Shown: positions 8,179-16,961 of the stretch, one piece after another
How the letters are laid out: every line of letters begins with the position of its first letter
Numbering within the stretch: the stretch's first letter is position 1
Source of the DNA: Xanthomonas citri pv. mangiferaeindicae
Lineage (GTDB): Bacteria; Pseudomonadota; Gammaproteobacteria; Xanthomonadales; Xanthomonadaceae
NCBI GenBank assembly: GCA_002240395.1
Contig: CP016836.1
Coordinates: forward strand, 744,001-808,000
DNA: 64,000 bases
Direction: 5' to 3'
The notes under the pieces: model-generated
Told to the model about the DNA's origin: nothing
The model's input: only the letters and a program-made list of their open reading frames with translations
Database searches by the model: none
Translations under genes and position numbers: made by a program

Positions 8179-8945
8179 GGCGTCACGCCTGCGCCGCCCC
8201 GCCGCCGCAGGCACCACAGCACCGGACCCGACAACGCGTACAGCAGCGACGCGGCGAGCAAGGTCTTGGGCGGATCCACCCACAGCGCGATCAGGATGCC
8301 GACCGCGACCACCAGCGCCACGAACGGCACCCGGTCCGAGCGCGGACCACGGCCGCTGCCCTTGAAGCTGGTGTAGCGGATCCGGCTGACCATCAGCAGC
8401 GCCGCCACGACGGTCACCCCGAGCGCGACGAAGCGCAGGTCGTCGCCGCTGAACTCCAACTCGTGGCAAGTCCAGACGAAACTGGCCATCAAACCGGCCG
8501 CGGCCGGGCTCGCCAGTCCGACGAAGTAGCGCTTGTCGACCGTTGCAACCTGGCTGTTGAATCGCGCCAGCCGCAGCGCGGCGCAGGCGGCATAGAGGAA
8601 CGCGCCCAGCCAGCCGATCTTGCCCAGCGTTGGCCCATCGAGCCGCAGCGACAACAGCGCCCAGTGGTACATCACCATCGCCGGCGCCATACCGAAACTG
8701 ATCAGATCGGCCAGCGAGTCGTACTGGACGCCGAACTCGCTCTGGGTGTTGGTGAGCCGCGCGACGCGCCCATCGATGCCGTCGAGGATCGCGGCCACGA
8801 AGATCGCCAGGCACGCGGCCGTGAACCGGCCCTGGGACGCGGCGATGATCGCGAAGAAGCCGGCGAACAGTCCGCCGGTGGTGAACAGGTTCGGCAGCAG
8901 GTAGATGCCGCGGCCGCGGCGCGGTGTGGGGTCGGTCTCGCTCAT
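8175..8945 (-). CDS. pssA: CDP-diacylglycerol--serine O-phosphatidyltransferase (phosphatidylserine synthase)
   Basis: A 256-residue membrane enzyme making phosphatidylserine from CDP-diacylglycerol and serine, the first committed step to phosphatidylethanolamine. The CDP-alcohol phosphatidyltransferase signature is complete: DGIDGRVARL (D, G, A, R) followed after eight residues by G...D...D in SEFGVQYDSLAD. The N-terminus, with RGIYLLPNLFTTGG, is the type-II PssA start. About six to eight hydrophobic helices follow. The ATG at 8945 fits this start better than the longer Arg-rich frame upstream. It is the first gene of the pssA, small gene, rimI operon. The DUF4124 gene is divergent. Confidence 0.93.
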   Translation of the reverse strand: MSETDPTPRRGRGIYLLPNLFTTGGLFAGFFAIIAASQGRFTAACLAIFVAAILDGIDGRVARLTNTQSEFGVQYDSLADLISFGMAPAMVMYHWALLSLRLDGPTLGKIGWLGAFLYAACAALRLARFNSQVATVDKRYFVGLASPAAAGLMASFVWTCHELEFSGDDLRFVALGVTVVAALLMVSRIRYTSFKGSGRGPRSDRVPFVALVVAVGILIALWVDPPKTLLAASLLYALSGPVLWCLRRRGGAGVTP

Positions 8946-9054
8946 CGCACGAGTGTAGCGCCTGGACGGCCGCGGCCGTCGGCCCAACGGTTGCATGCCA
9001 GGCCCCCGGGTGCTGGAATCGCGCCCGTCCCCCACCCGGCTCCTGGAGCCCGCC

Positions 9055-9458
9055 ATGCGCCGTGCCCTTGCCCTGCTCTGCCTTGTGCTGCTGGCCTGTG
9101 CTGCCACGGCCGGGGACGTCTACACCTGGAAGGACGCGGCGGGCGTCACCCACTATTCCCAGACCCCGCCCCGTCGGGCGTGCGCTACCAGTTGCGGACC
9201 GTCCGCCAGGAGGCCGAGGCCGGGACGCGCGACCGGTCCGGCGAGGCCCCCGTGGTGCCAACCCCGACCACCACGCCCGGCGATGCCGGCGGCCTTCAGA
9301 CGCAGTGTGCCCTGGCGAAGGACAGCGTCGCCGCGCTTGAAACCGATGCGCCGGTCCGACAGGCCGGCGACGACGGCCAATTGCGCGAGCTCTCGCCTGC
9401 CCAGCGCGTCGACCAGTTGGAACTGGCCCGCGCCGCAGTGCGCGCATACTGCCGCTGA
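9055..9458 (+). pseudogene. DUF4124 envelope protein (one single-base frame break)
   Basis: A signal peptide (ALALLCLVLLACAATAG) is followed at once by DVYTWKDAAGVTHYSQTPP, the diagnostic DUF4124 motif of small periplasmic proteins of unknown function. The frame then shifts. The continuation with GVRYQLRTVRQE to the C-terminal LARAAVRAYCR is read in another frame. Adding one C to the C4 run at 9169-9172 (or to the one at 9163-9166) joins the halves into a protein of about 134 residues. The gene is monocistronic, divergent from pssA and 64 bases before proS. The break is most likely an under-called homopolymer. Confidence 0.72.
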
Positions 9459-9522
9459 TCGCCGCGGGGCCGCAGGCCTGCGTGGCACAATATCGGGTCC
9501 GATCCTGACCCAGATGCCGCCA

Positions 9523-11217
9523 ATGCGCCTGTCGCAGTTCCACCTCCGTACCGAAAAGGAAACGCCCGCCGACGCCGAGCTCGTCAGCCACAAGCTGATG
9601 CTCAAGGCCGGCATGCTGCGCAAGCTGGGCGCGGGAATCTATCTCTGGTCGCCGCTGGGCCTGCGCGTGCTGCGCAAGGTCGAAGCGATCGTGCGCGAGG
9701 AGATGGACGCCGCCGGCGCGATCGAGCTGCTGATGCCGACGATCCAGCCACGCGAGTTGTGGGAGGAAAGCGACCGCTGGCAGAAATTCGGCCCGCAATT
9801 GCTGAAGGTGAAAGACCGCAAGGAGCAGGAGTTCTGCTATGCGCCGACTGCCGAGGAAGTGATCACCGATTTTGCCCGCGGCGAGTTGGCCAGCTACAAG
9901 CAACTGCCGCTGAACTTCTACCAGATCCAGACGAAATTCCGCGACGAGATTCGCCCGCGTTTCGGCGTGATGCGCTCGCGCGAATTCCTCATGAAGGACG
10001 CCTATTCGTTCGACATCGACGAGGCGGGCATGGCCGTCTCCTACCAGAAGATGCACGCCGCCTATACCCGGATATTCACCCGGCTGGGCCTGGACTTTCG
10101 CGCGGTGCAGGCCGACTCGGGTGCGATCGGCGGCGACGCCTCGCAGGAATTCCACGTGCTGGCCGAATCGGGCGAAGACGCGCTGGTGTTTTCCACATCT
10201 TCCGATTATGCCGCCAACGTCGAGGCCGCCCGCGCTGCCGCGCCGGGCGAGCGGCCGGCGCCCAGCGAGGCCCTGCGCCGAGTGGAGACGCCCACCCAGA
10301 AAACCTGCGAGGACGTCGCCGCGCTGCTCGGCATCGCGTTGGCCCGCACCGCCAAATCGATCGCCCTGATGGCCGGCGAGCAGTTCGTGCTCGCGCTAGT
10401 GCGCGGCGACCACGCCGTCAACGAGATCAAGCTCGCCAAGGTCGAGGGCCTGGCCGATTACCGGTTGGCGAGCGAGGCGGAGATCGCCGATTACCTGGGC
10501 AGCGAACCGGGCTTCCTGGGACCGGTCGCGCCGCGTCGACCGATCCGGGTCGTGGCCGACCTGGAGGTCGCCGCCATGGCCGACATCGTGTTCGGCGCCA
10601 ATGAGGCAGGCTGGCATCTGGCGGGCGTCAACTGGGGTCGCGACCTGCCCGAGCCGGACGTCGTCGCCGACATTCGCGACGTGGTCGCCGGCGACCGCGC
10701 CGAGGATGGGGGCGAGTTGCGGATGGCGCGTGGCATCGAGGTGGGCCACGTCTTCCAGTTGGGCCGCAAATACGCCGAAGCGATGAATTTCAAGGTGCTC
10801 GATGCCGCCGGCAAGGCCGTGGTGCCGTGCATGGGCTGCTACGGCATCGGCGTGTCGCGCGTGGTGGCCGCGGCGATCGAACAGAATCACGACGACAACG
10901 GCATCATCTGGCCGGCGGCGATGGCACCATGGCAGGTCGCGGTCTGCGTGATCAATCCCAAGAACGAAACCCATGTCGCCGAGGCGGCCGAGGCGCTGTA
11001 CCGGGAGTTGTTGGCGGCCGGCATCGAGACCGTGCTCGACGACCGCGGCCTGCGGCCCGGCGCGATGTTCGCCGATATCGAATTGATCGGCGTGCCCCAT
11101 CGCGTTGTGGTCTCGGGCCGTGGACTGGCGTCGGGCACCTACGAATATCGTAAACGTACGGCAGCGGATGCAGAGAATCTCGATCGCGAATCGCTGTTCT
11201 CCAGGCTTCGCGACTGA
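9523..11217 (+). CDS. proS: Prolyl-tRNA synthetase (bacterial type, with INS editing domain)
   Basis: A 564-residue cytoplasmic class II aminoacyl-tRNA synthetase that charges tRNA-Pro. MRLSQFHLRT begins the standard bacterial ProRS. Motif 2 lies around FRDEIRPRFGVMRSREFLMKDAYSF, split by a catalytic loop. About residues 225-400 form the YbaK-like INS domain that clears Ala-tRNA-Pro (KSIALMAGEQFVLALVRGDH). Motif 3 is near GCYGIGVSRVVAAAIEQ, and the C-terminal anticodon domain begins at about 465. An in-frame ATG nine bases upstream (9514) is an alternative start. Neither has a good ribosome site. Length matches E. coli ProS (572). Confidence 0.95.
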   Translation: MRLSQFHLRTEKETPADAELVSHKLMLKAGMLRKLGAGIYLWSPLGLRVLRKVEAIVREEMDAAGAIELLMPTIQPRELWEESDRWQKFGPQLLKVKDRKEQEFCYAPTAEEVITDFARGELASYKQLPLNFYQIQTKFRDEIRPRFGVMRSREFLMKDAYSFDIDEAGMAVSYQKMHAAYTRIFTRLGLDFRAVQADSGAIGGDASQEFHVLAESGEDALVFSTSSDYAANVEAARAAAPGERPAPSEALRRVETPTQKTCEDVAALLGIALARTAKSIALMAGEQFVLALVRGDHAVNEIKLAKVEGLADYRLASEAEIADYLGSEPGFLGPVAPRRPIRVVADLEVAAMADIVFGANEAGWHLAGVNWGRDLPEPDVVADIRDVVAGDRAEDGGELRMARGIEVGHVFQLGRKYAEAMNFKVLDAAGKAVVPCMGCYGIGVSRVVAAAIEQNHDDNGIIWPAAMAPWQVAVCVINPKNETHVAEAAEALYRELLAAGIETVLDDRGLRPGAMFADIELIGVPHRVVVSGRGLASGTYEYRKRTAADAENLDRESLFSRLRD

Positions 11218-11301
11218 AGTTTCCTCGCGCCTTCACGGGGCCGGTTAATCCCTCGATCCACCCGCACCGCGCCCGGCAACCATGCCAGGCGCGGCGGTGA
11301 T

Positions 11302-11330
11302 TTGTTTCCTGGGATAATCCCGATTATGAT
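11302..11330 (+). promoter_or_regulatory. Promoter of the H-NS gene with an internal palindrome
   Basis: TTGTTT (11302-11307) and TATGAT (11325-11330) are spaced by exactly 17 bases. The spacer contains GGGATAATCCC (11311-11321), an 11-base palindrome with a single central mismatch, placed where a repressor would block RNA polymerase. The predicted 5' leader is about 47 bases. The binding protein is unknown. Autoregulation by H-NS is possible. Confidence 0.55.
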
Positions 11331-11383
11331 GCCCGCCATGCCAAAGGACTGGTCACCCCCATTAACCAGCCGGAGCCGTACAC

Positions 11384-11746
11384 ATGGCGTTTGATCTCAA
11401 TGCATTTTCCCCGCAGCAACTCGATGCGCTGATTGCCCAGGCCAAGGAGCGCAAGACCACGCTCAAGAAGCGCAAGCCGCTGGCCACCGTCCGCAAGAAG
11501 CTCACCGACCTGGCCGCCGCAGAGGGCTACAGCGTCGCCGAGCTGTTCGGGGCCGGCGGTGCCGGAGCACCTGCCAGGGCTGGCCGTACCGGGCCTGCCA
11601 AGGGCCGCAAGCTCGGCAAGGTGCCGCCGAAGTATCGCAACCCCGCCAACAAGGCCGAAACCTGGACCGGTCGTGGCAAGCAGCCCTTGTGGCTGGCCGC
11701 CCAGATCAAGAAGGGCAAGAAGCTCGAAGAGTTCCTGATCAAGTAA
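11384..11746 (+). CDS. H-NS family nucleoid-associated protein
   Basis: A 120-residue protein of the xanthomonad H-NS type, which silences AT-rich, often acquired DNA. Residues 1-50 are a predicted coiled-coil oligomerisation segment (LNAFSPQQLDALIAQAKERK). A flexible Gly/Ala/Lys linker (about 55-78) precedes the DNA-binding domain, which carries the H-NS C-terminal motif with KYRNPANKAETWTGRGKQP and then WLAAQIKKGK. The core TWTGRG is the minor-groove AT-hook-like loop. The gene stands alone, with its own promoter and a strong terminator. The AT-rich LPS block of this window would be a natural target (inference). Confidence 0.9.
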   Translation: MAFDLNAFSPQQLDALIAQAKERKTTLKKRKPLATVRKKLTDLAAAEGYSVAELFGAGGAGAPARAGRTGPAKGRKLGKVPPKYRNPANKAETWTGRGKQPLWLAAQIKKGKKLEEFLIK

Positions 11747-11764
11747 TCAGGCGCTCGCAGGAAG

Positions 11765-11787
11765 AAAAGGCGCCGTCGGCGCCTTTT
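11765..11787 (+). terminator. Intrinsic terminator of the H-NS gene
   Basis: AAAAGGCGCC (11765-11774), a GTC loop and GGCGCCTTTT (11778-11787) form a perfect ten-pair hairpin ending in T4. It starts 18 bases after the H-NS stop. The A4 side also allows weak activity for minus-strand transcription. Confidence 0.88.
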
Positions 11788-11938
11788 CCTTGTGTTTCAC
11801 CTGGCGCAGGTCCTGCAACTGTGCCCATTCACCTTACGCACCTCCCAATACCAGGGCCCTCGACACGCCAAGCGGCGACGGCCGACGGCCCCGCCGCGAA
11901 TATCACAGGACGCGTGGACCGGCGCTCTTCGCCTGAGC

Positions 11939-13195
11939 TCACAGGTTCTTGCGCGCGGGCAGCAGCACGTTGCCGAAGATCAGACCGGCGATCAGCGCCA
12001 TCACGATATTCATCACCAGCAGCGCGGCCTCTTGGCCAGCGGCGACGTTCTGCTGCTGTATCAGGTTCATCAGGCCGCGCAGGCTGTTGCTGCCGGGCAC
12101 CAGCATGATGATGCCGGGCACCCGGATCACCGCACCCGGGCGGTCGGCCCAGCGTGCATAACCGTTGCCGGCCGCCGTGATCACCAGTGCGGCGACGAAC
12201 AGACCGATCTCCGGCCCCAGCGCCGCCCCGACCCAGCGCGAGATCAGGTAACCCGAGGCCGCCGCGGCCATGACCACCAGCACGTCGCGCTTGCCTGCGC
12301 GGAACAGAATGGCGAATGCACATGCGGCCACCACCAGCGCTCCCCATTCCACCCAGTCGGGCTGCGGCCGCAGCGCGCGCACATTCGGCGAGACACCGAG
12401 TAACTGCGCCAGCGCCAACGCGATGACCGTGCCGATGGTCAGCTTGAGCACCGTGGTAATGGCGCCCGCGAACCGCGCTGTGCCCGAGACAAGATGCTGG
12501 CTGGTGAGCTCATTGATCGCATTGGTCAGCGCCATGCCCGGCAGCATCACGATCAGCGAAGCAATAATGACCGTGTTGAGATTGAGCGGGGTAAGGAATG
12601 CCGACACGACAATGGCGACGAAGCCGGCGAGCATGCCCGCCAACGCCTCCCCGGCCTCCTTGAGCCGGGTTCCGTTGCGGGTCACCAGATCGAGCAGGCC
12701 GATCAGTAGACCGATCGTGCCGGCGGTGGCGATGTCGGGCCAGGGCAGCCGCCACAGCCCGGCCACGCCGGTGGCCACCAGCGCGAAGCCGAGCACGTGC
12801 AGTGCTTTGCCAGCCCGGCCCGGCTGACGCTGGTCGAGCGCACGCAGCGCGGCATGCCCCTCGGCCAGGTCCATACCGCCGGCCATCACCTGCTCGGCGA
12901 TCCGGTCGGTCTCGCACAGCTTGTACAGATCCACCTCGCCGGGCGGCATCCGGATCACCCGGGTGGTGTCACTATCGCCGGGCGGACGCAGCGGATCGCT
13001 GAACGTCAGGATCATGCCGGTGGGGTTGACCCAAGGCTCGCATTCGATGCCCAGCCGCTGGGTCACCGCGATCACGGCCCCTTCCAGGCGCTGAGCGGTC
13101 GTGCCGTAGGCATGCAAATGCTCGGCAAGCTCGACCACGAAGGCGATGCGGGCGGCGTAGCTAGCGGAGGTCAGCGAGGCGGTCGTCGTGGACAT
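11939..13195 (-). CDS. ThrE-family threonine/serine exporter-like protein (DUF1212 + DUF3815)
   Basis: A 418-residue inner-membrane protein with a cytoplasmic N-terminal domain (about 1-135, with RIAFVVELAEHLHAYGTTAQRLE, the DUF1212 start) and about ten hydrophobic helices in two halves. The second half carries VPGIIMLVPGSNSLRG, a motif of the ThrE family, and ends NVLLPARKNL. ThrE proteins export threonine and serine with the proton gradient (family knowledge). The substrate here is not proven. The ATG at 13195 was preferred over an upstream in-frame start because family similarity begins near it. It is divergent from the Mla operon, with 109 bases between the starts. Confidence 0.85.
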   Translation of the reverse strand: MSTTTASLTSASYAARIAFVVELAEHLHAYGTTAQRLEGAVIAVTQRLGIECEPWVNPTGMILTFSDPLRPPGDSDTTRVIRMPPGEVDLYKLCETDRIAEQVMAGGMDLAEGHAALRALDQRQPGRAGKALHVLGFALVATGVAGLWRLPWPDIATAGTIGLLIGLLDLVTRNGTRLKEAGEALAGMLAGFVAIVVSAFLTPLNLNTVIIASLIVMLPGMALTNAINELTSQHLVSGTARFAGAITTVLKLTIGTVIALALAQLLGVSPNVRALRPQPDWVEWGALVVAACAFAILFRAGKRDVLVVMAAAASGYLISRWVGAALGPEIGLFVAALVITAAGNGYARWADRPGAVIRVPGIIMLVPGSNSLRGLMNLIQQQNVAAGQEAALLVMNIVMALIAGLIFGNVLLPARKNL

Positions 13196-13304
13196 CGACA
13201 CAGCATGGCATGGGCGCGCTGACACGGCGATGCGTGATGCTCGGCGTCACATGGTTTTTCGGTATTCTCGTCACTGTTTGCCCCTGCCCGGCCGCACGCT
13301 CCAA

Positions 13305-14414
13305 ATGACCGCTTCCCGACACGCCACGCCCAGCGCAGACGCCGACGATGCCGGTCGGCTGCGGCTGCGCGGCGATTGGACGCTCGACCATGCGGGCGCG
13401 ATCGAGCGGGTGCTGCGAGAGGCCAAGGACGCCGCGGACATCGATGCAACCGGCGTGGACCGACTCGACTCGGTCGGGGTGCTGCAACTGCGGCATTACG
13501 CCAACAAACGACAGCTCGATTTTGCTGCATTCGACTTTCGCCAGGATCATCGCGCGTTGGTCGAGGCGATCGACGAAGTCGCCGACGATCGCCCGCCGCG
13601 CAAGCGCGAGTACGGCTTTGCCGCAGCGCTCGGCCGGCTCGGTTACACGATGCACGGCAACTGGCGCGGGATCGTGTCGCTGGTGAGCTTCCTGGGCGAG
13701 CTGCTGGTCAAGCTCGTCCGTCTGGTCGCCTCGCCGCGCAGGCTGCGGATCACCTCCACCGTCCACCACATGGAGCAGGTCGGGCTGGATGCGGTCCCGC
13801 TGGTGGCCTTGCTGTCGTTCATGGTCGGCGCGGTGATCGCGTTCCTGGGCGCATCGGTGCTGGCCGATTTCGGCATGACGATCTTCGTCGTCGAGCTGGT
13901 GTCGATCGCCTTCTTGCGCGAGTTCGGCGTGCTGTTGACCGCGATCCTGCTCGCCGGCCGGACTGCGAGCGCGTTCACCGCGCAGATCGGTGCGATGGTC
14001 GGCCGTGAGGAGGTCGATGCGATCCGGACCCTGGGGCTGGACCCGGTCGACCTGCTGGTCATTCCGCGGGTGCTCGCGTTGATGGCGATGCTGCCGCTGC
14101 TGACTTTCATTGCGATGGTCGCGGGCCTGATCGGCGGCCTGTCGGTCGGCGCCTTCAGTCTCGACATTCCGCCGCAGGCCTACCTGTCGCGCATGCACGA
14201 ACAGATGGAACTGCGGCATTTCCTGGTCGGCATGTCCAAGGCCCCGCTGTTTGCCATCGTCATCGGCCTGATCGGCTGCCTGGAAGGGCTGCAGGTCGAA
14301 GGGACCGCCCAGTCGGTGGGCGAGCGCACGACCTCCAGCGTCGTCCAGTCCATTTCGCTGGTCATCGTGCTCGATGCATTCGCCGCGATCTGGTTCATGC
14401 ACATGGGGTGGTGA
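13305..14414 (+). CDS. mlaE: MlaE-type lipid ABC transporter permease with N-terminal STAS-like domain
   Basis: A 369-residue permease of a phospholipid or lipid transporter between outer and inner membrane. About residues 1-105 form a STAS-like domain (LRLRGDWTLDHAG, ATGVDRLDSVGVLQL), the fused counterpart of the separate MlaB subunit. The MlaE domain follows, with VGLDAVPLVALLSFMVGAVI, GRTASAFTAQIGAM and EEVDAIRTLGLDPV, the last two being core MlaE signatures. Five or more membrane helices are seen. It is the first gene of mlaE, mlaF, mlaD and a lipoprotein gene, all tightly packed. No mlaC-like periplasmic carrier gene is present here. Confidence 0.9.
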   Translation: MTASRHATPSADADDAGRLRLRGDWTLDHAGAIERVLREAKDAADIDATGVDRLDSVGVLQLRHYANKRQLDFAAFDFRQDHRALVEAIDEVADDRPPRKREYGFAAALGRLGYTMHGNWRGIVSLVSFLGELLVKLVRLVASPRRLRITSTVHHMEQVGLDAVPLVALLSFMVGAVIAFLGASVLADFGMTIFVVELVSIAFLREFGVLLTAILLAGRTASAFTAQIGAMVGREEVDAIRTLGLDPVDLLVIPRVLALMAMLPLLTFIAMVAGLIGGLSVGAFSLDIPPQAYLSRMHEQMELRHFLVGMSKAPLFAIVIGLIGCLEGLQVEGTAQSVGERTTSSVVQSISLVIVLDAFAAIWFMHMGW

Positions 14415-14418
14415 CGAC

Positions 14419-15312
14419 GTGATCGGTGATTCGCCAGAGCAGGCGCAAACGAGCCCGCCCGACGCGCGGAACGACGGCGTCGCGCCCGATCGCCCGGCGC
14501 AGGCCGCCGATCACGGCAACGACGATGGTGACATTGCGATCCGCGTACGCGGGCTGGTCAACCGCTTCGGCGAGCAGGTCGTGCACGAGAACCTGGACCT
14601 GGATGTGCGTCGCGGCGAGATCCTCGGCGTGGTCGGCGGTTCGGGCACCGGCAAGTCGGTGCTGATGCGCGCGATCCTGGGCCTGCGCGCGCCGCAGGCG
14701 GGCAGCATCGAGGTCCTGGGCGCCGACGCGCTGTCGCGCGACCCCGATAGCCGCAGCCATATCGAGCGCCATACCGGCGTGCTGTTCCAGGACGGCGCCC
14801 TGTTCTCGTCGTTGACCGTCGGCGAGAACGTGGAGGTGCCGCTGAAGGAGCACCACGGCAGCCTGCCCGACAAGCTGCGTTATGAGCTGGCGCTGCTGAA
14901 GGTCAAGCTCGCCGGCCTGCCGGCAGACGCCGTCGGCAAGCTGCCCTCGCAGCTCTCCGGCGGCATGCGCAAGCGGGCCGGTCTGGCGCGCGCACTGGCA
15001 CTCGACCCACCGCTGCTGTTCCTCGATGAACCCACCGCGGGCCTGGACCCGATCGGCGCGGCCGCATTCGACCGCCTGATCCGCACGCTGCAAGAAGCCC
15101 TCGGGCTGACCGTCTTTCTCATCACACACGACCTCGACACCCTCTACGCTATCTGTGACCGGATCGCCGTCCTGGCAGACAAGCGGGTCATCGCGGTCGC
15201 GCCGGTCGAGGAGATCGAACGGGTCGACCACCCGTGGATTCAGGATTACTTCCACGGCCCCCGCGGCCGCGCCGCACGCGATGCCAGGGCCAACGGGCCG
15301 GGAGCCCAGTAG
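14419..15312 (+). CDS. mlaF: MlaF-type ABC transporter ATPase
   Basis: A 297-residue ATPase partner of the MlaE permease. Walker A is GGSGTGKS (about 73-80), the Q-loop lies in GVLFQDGALFSSLTV, the signature is LSGGMRKRAGLARAL, and Walker B is LLFLDEPTAGLDP followed by the switch histidine in LITHDLDTL. MRKRAGLARA after the signature is typical for MlaF. The first 40 residues are acidic and unlike the family, which makes the start uncertain. GTG 14419, just after the mlaE stop, was taken. An in-frame alternative at 14374 would overlap mlaE by 41 bases. Confidence 0.9.
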   Translation: MIGDSPEQAQTSPPDARNDGVAPDRPAQAADHGNDDGDIAIRVRGLVNRFGEQVVHENLDLDVRRGEILGVVGGSGTGKSVLMRAILGLRAPQAGSIEVLGADALSRDPDSRSHIERHTGVLFQDGALFSSLTVGENVEVPLKEHHGSLPDKLRYELALLKVKLAGLPADAVGKLPSQLSGGMRKRAGLARALALDPPLLFLDEPTAGLDPIGAAAFDRLIRTLQEALGLTVFLITHDLDTLYAICDRIAVLADKRVIAVAPVEEIERVDHPWIQDYFHGPRGRAARDARANGPGAQ

Positions 15313-15318
15313 ACGACC

Positions 15319-16245
15319 ATGGAAACCAGAGCCAACTACGTCCTGATCGGTGCGTTCACGCTCGTGGCGACGATCGCCTTGCTCGGCTTCGCGCTGTGGG
15401 CCGCCAAGTACTCGTCCGACCGCAGCTGGAACGAATTCGACGTCGTCTTCCGCGAGCCGGTGACCGGCCTGACCGAAGGCAGCAGCGTGCAGTACAACGG
15501 CATCGCGGTGGGCACGGTCGACAACCTGCAGCTGGCGCCGGAGGACCCGAGGCAGGTCATCGCGCGCCTGCGGATCCAGGCCAACGCCCCGGTCAAGACC
15601 GACACCCGCGCCCGGATGTCGATGACCAGCCTGACCGGCTCGCCGATCATCCAGCTCACCGGCGGCTCGCCCGAGGCGGCGCTGCTCACGGTGTCCGAGG
15701 GCGACGACGTACCGGTGATCCAGACCGAGGCCTCGGCGCTGCAGAACATTTCCGACACCGCCAACCGGTTGGTCGAACGGCTCGACCAGGTGCTCAGCGA
15801 AGAGAACGTCGCACGCATCTCGCAGACGCTGGCGAACATCGAAGGCATGACCGGCGCCGTCGCCGGCCAGCGCGAGGACCTGGGCGCGATGATCGTCAAC
15901 GCCCGCCGTGCCAGCGAGCAGCTCGAGCAGACCCTGACCACGACCAACCGCGCGATGACCAGCTTCGACCGAGAACTGGTACAGAAGCTGCCCGACCTCG
16001 TCGCCCGCCTCGACAGCACCCTGACCCGGCTCGACTCTGCGGCCGGCGGCGCCGACACGATCCTCAACGAGAATCGCGCCGCGATCAGCAGCTTCGCCAA
16101 CGACGGCCTGTCCCAGCTGGGGCCGACGCTGGGCGAACTGCGCTCGCTGGTCCGCGACCTGCGCCGCATCAGCGACCGTCTCGACGCCAACCCCGCGCGC
16201 TACCTGCTCGGCCGCGACGCCCCGAAGGAGTTCGACCCGGAATGA
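15319..16245 (+). CDS. mlaD: MlaD-type MCE-domain protein
   Basis: A 308-residue periplasmic protein anchored by one N-terminal helix (residues 8-30). The MCE domain (about 40-118) forms the lipid channel ring and shows the usual VTGLTEGSSVQYNGIAVG and MTSLTGSPIIQLTGG motifs. A long helical region (about 130-290) with a heptad-like pattern (DTANRLVERLDQVL, LVRDLRRISDRLD) follows, longer than in E. coli MlaD and closer to tube-forming MCE proteins. It starts six bases after mlaF, and its stop overlaps the next start as ATGA. Confidence 0.9.
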   Translation: METRANYVLIGAFTLVATIALLGFALWAAKYSSDRSWNEFDVVFREPVTGLTEGSSVQYNGIAVGTVDNLQLAPEDPRQVIARLRIQANAPVKTDTRARMSMTSLTGSPIIQLTGGSPEAALLTVSEGDDVPVIQTEASALQNISDTANRLVERLDQVLSEENVARISQTLANIEGMTGAVAGQREDLGAMIVNARRASEQLEQTLTTTNRAMTSFDRELVQKLPDLVARLDSTLTRLDSAAGGADTILNENRAAISSFANDGLSQLGPTLGELRSLVRDLRRISDRLDANPARYLLGRDAPKEFDPE

Positions 16246-16928
16246 ACCTCTCCTCCATCGCGACCCGGGATGTCGCACGCGCATCGGCCGGCCTGGTGCT
16301 GGTCGCCCTGCTCGGCGCCTGTTCGTCACTGCTCGGCGGCGGGGCCGGCGACCGCGAGCGCTCGACGATCTACGCCCCGGACCCGCGCGTGCAGACCGCG
16401 GCGCAGTGGCCGCATGCCGACTGGCAGCTGACCCTGAGCCCGCCGACGGCCGCACGCATGATCGACAGCTTCCGCATCGCGGTCCGGCCGACGCCCAGCG
16501 AACTGCAGGTCTACCGCAGCGCGAGCTGGGCCAAGACCCCGACCGACATGCTGCAGGACGTGGTGCTGCGCACGCTCGAGGACTCGGGCCGGATTCCCGC
16601 GGTCGCACGCCAGGGCGCAGGGATCACCGCCGACTACAAACTGGTCATCGACCTGCGGCGCTTCGAGGCCGACTACGCGGGCAACGTGATGCCGTCGGCG
16701 ACGATCGAAGCCAACGCCAAATTGATCCACAACATCGACCAGACCGTGGTCGGCTCGCGCACGTTCCTGGCCGCGATCCCCGCCAGCGGCACCGAGGTCG
16801 CACAGGTCGTCGACGCATTCGGCACCGCGTTGCAGAGCATCGGCGGCGAGATGGTCGGCTGGATCCTGACCTCGGGCAATGCCCACGAGACCAGCCACCA
16901 CCACGGCACTGTCACCCCACCGCGTTGA
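16242..16928 (+). CDS. ABC-type transport auxiliary lipoprotein (PqiC-like)
   Basis: A 228-residue outer-membrane-type lipoprotein. The lipobox is LLGAC, with the lipidated cysteine at residue 27, followed by SSLLGGGAG. The mature part has the ABC_trans_aux pattern: IDSFRIAVRPTPSELQVYRSAS, then TPTDMLQDVVLRTLEDSG, and a C-terminal IDLRRFEAD...A..E segment. Such lipoproteins dock MCE assemblies to the outer membrane (as PqiC does for PqiB). It closes the Mla operon, coupled to mlaD by a four-base overlap. It takes the place where mlaC is found in E. coli. A His-rich tail (ETSHHHGT) ends the protein. Confidence 0.85.
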   Translation: MNLSSIATRDVARASAGLVLVALLGACSSLLGGGAGDRERSTIYAPDPRVQTAAQWPHADWQLTLSPPTAARMIDSFRIAVRPTPSELQVYRSASWAKTPTDMLQDVVLRTLEDSGRIPAVARQGAGITADYKLVIDLRRFEADYAGNVMPSATIEANAKLIHNIDQTVVGSRTFLAAIPASGTEVAQVVDAFGTALQSIGGEMVGWILTSGNAHETSHHHGTVTPPR

Positions 16929-16961
16929 TCGTCGCCGACCGCCCGGGCCGACGACGGTCGA

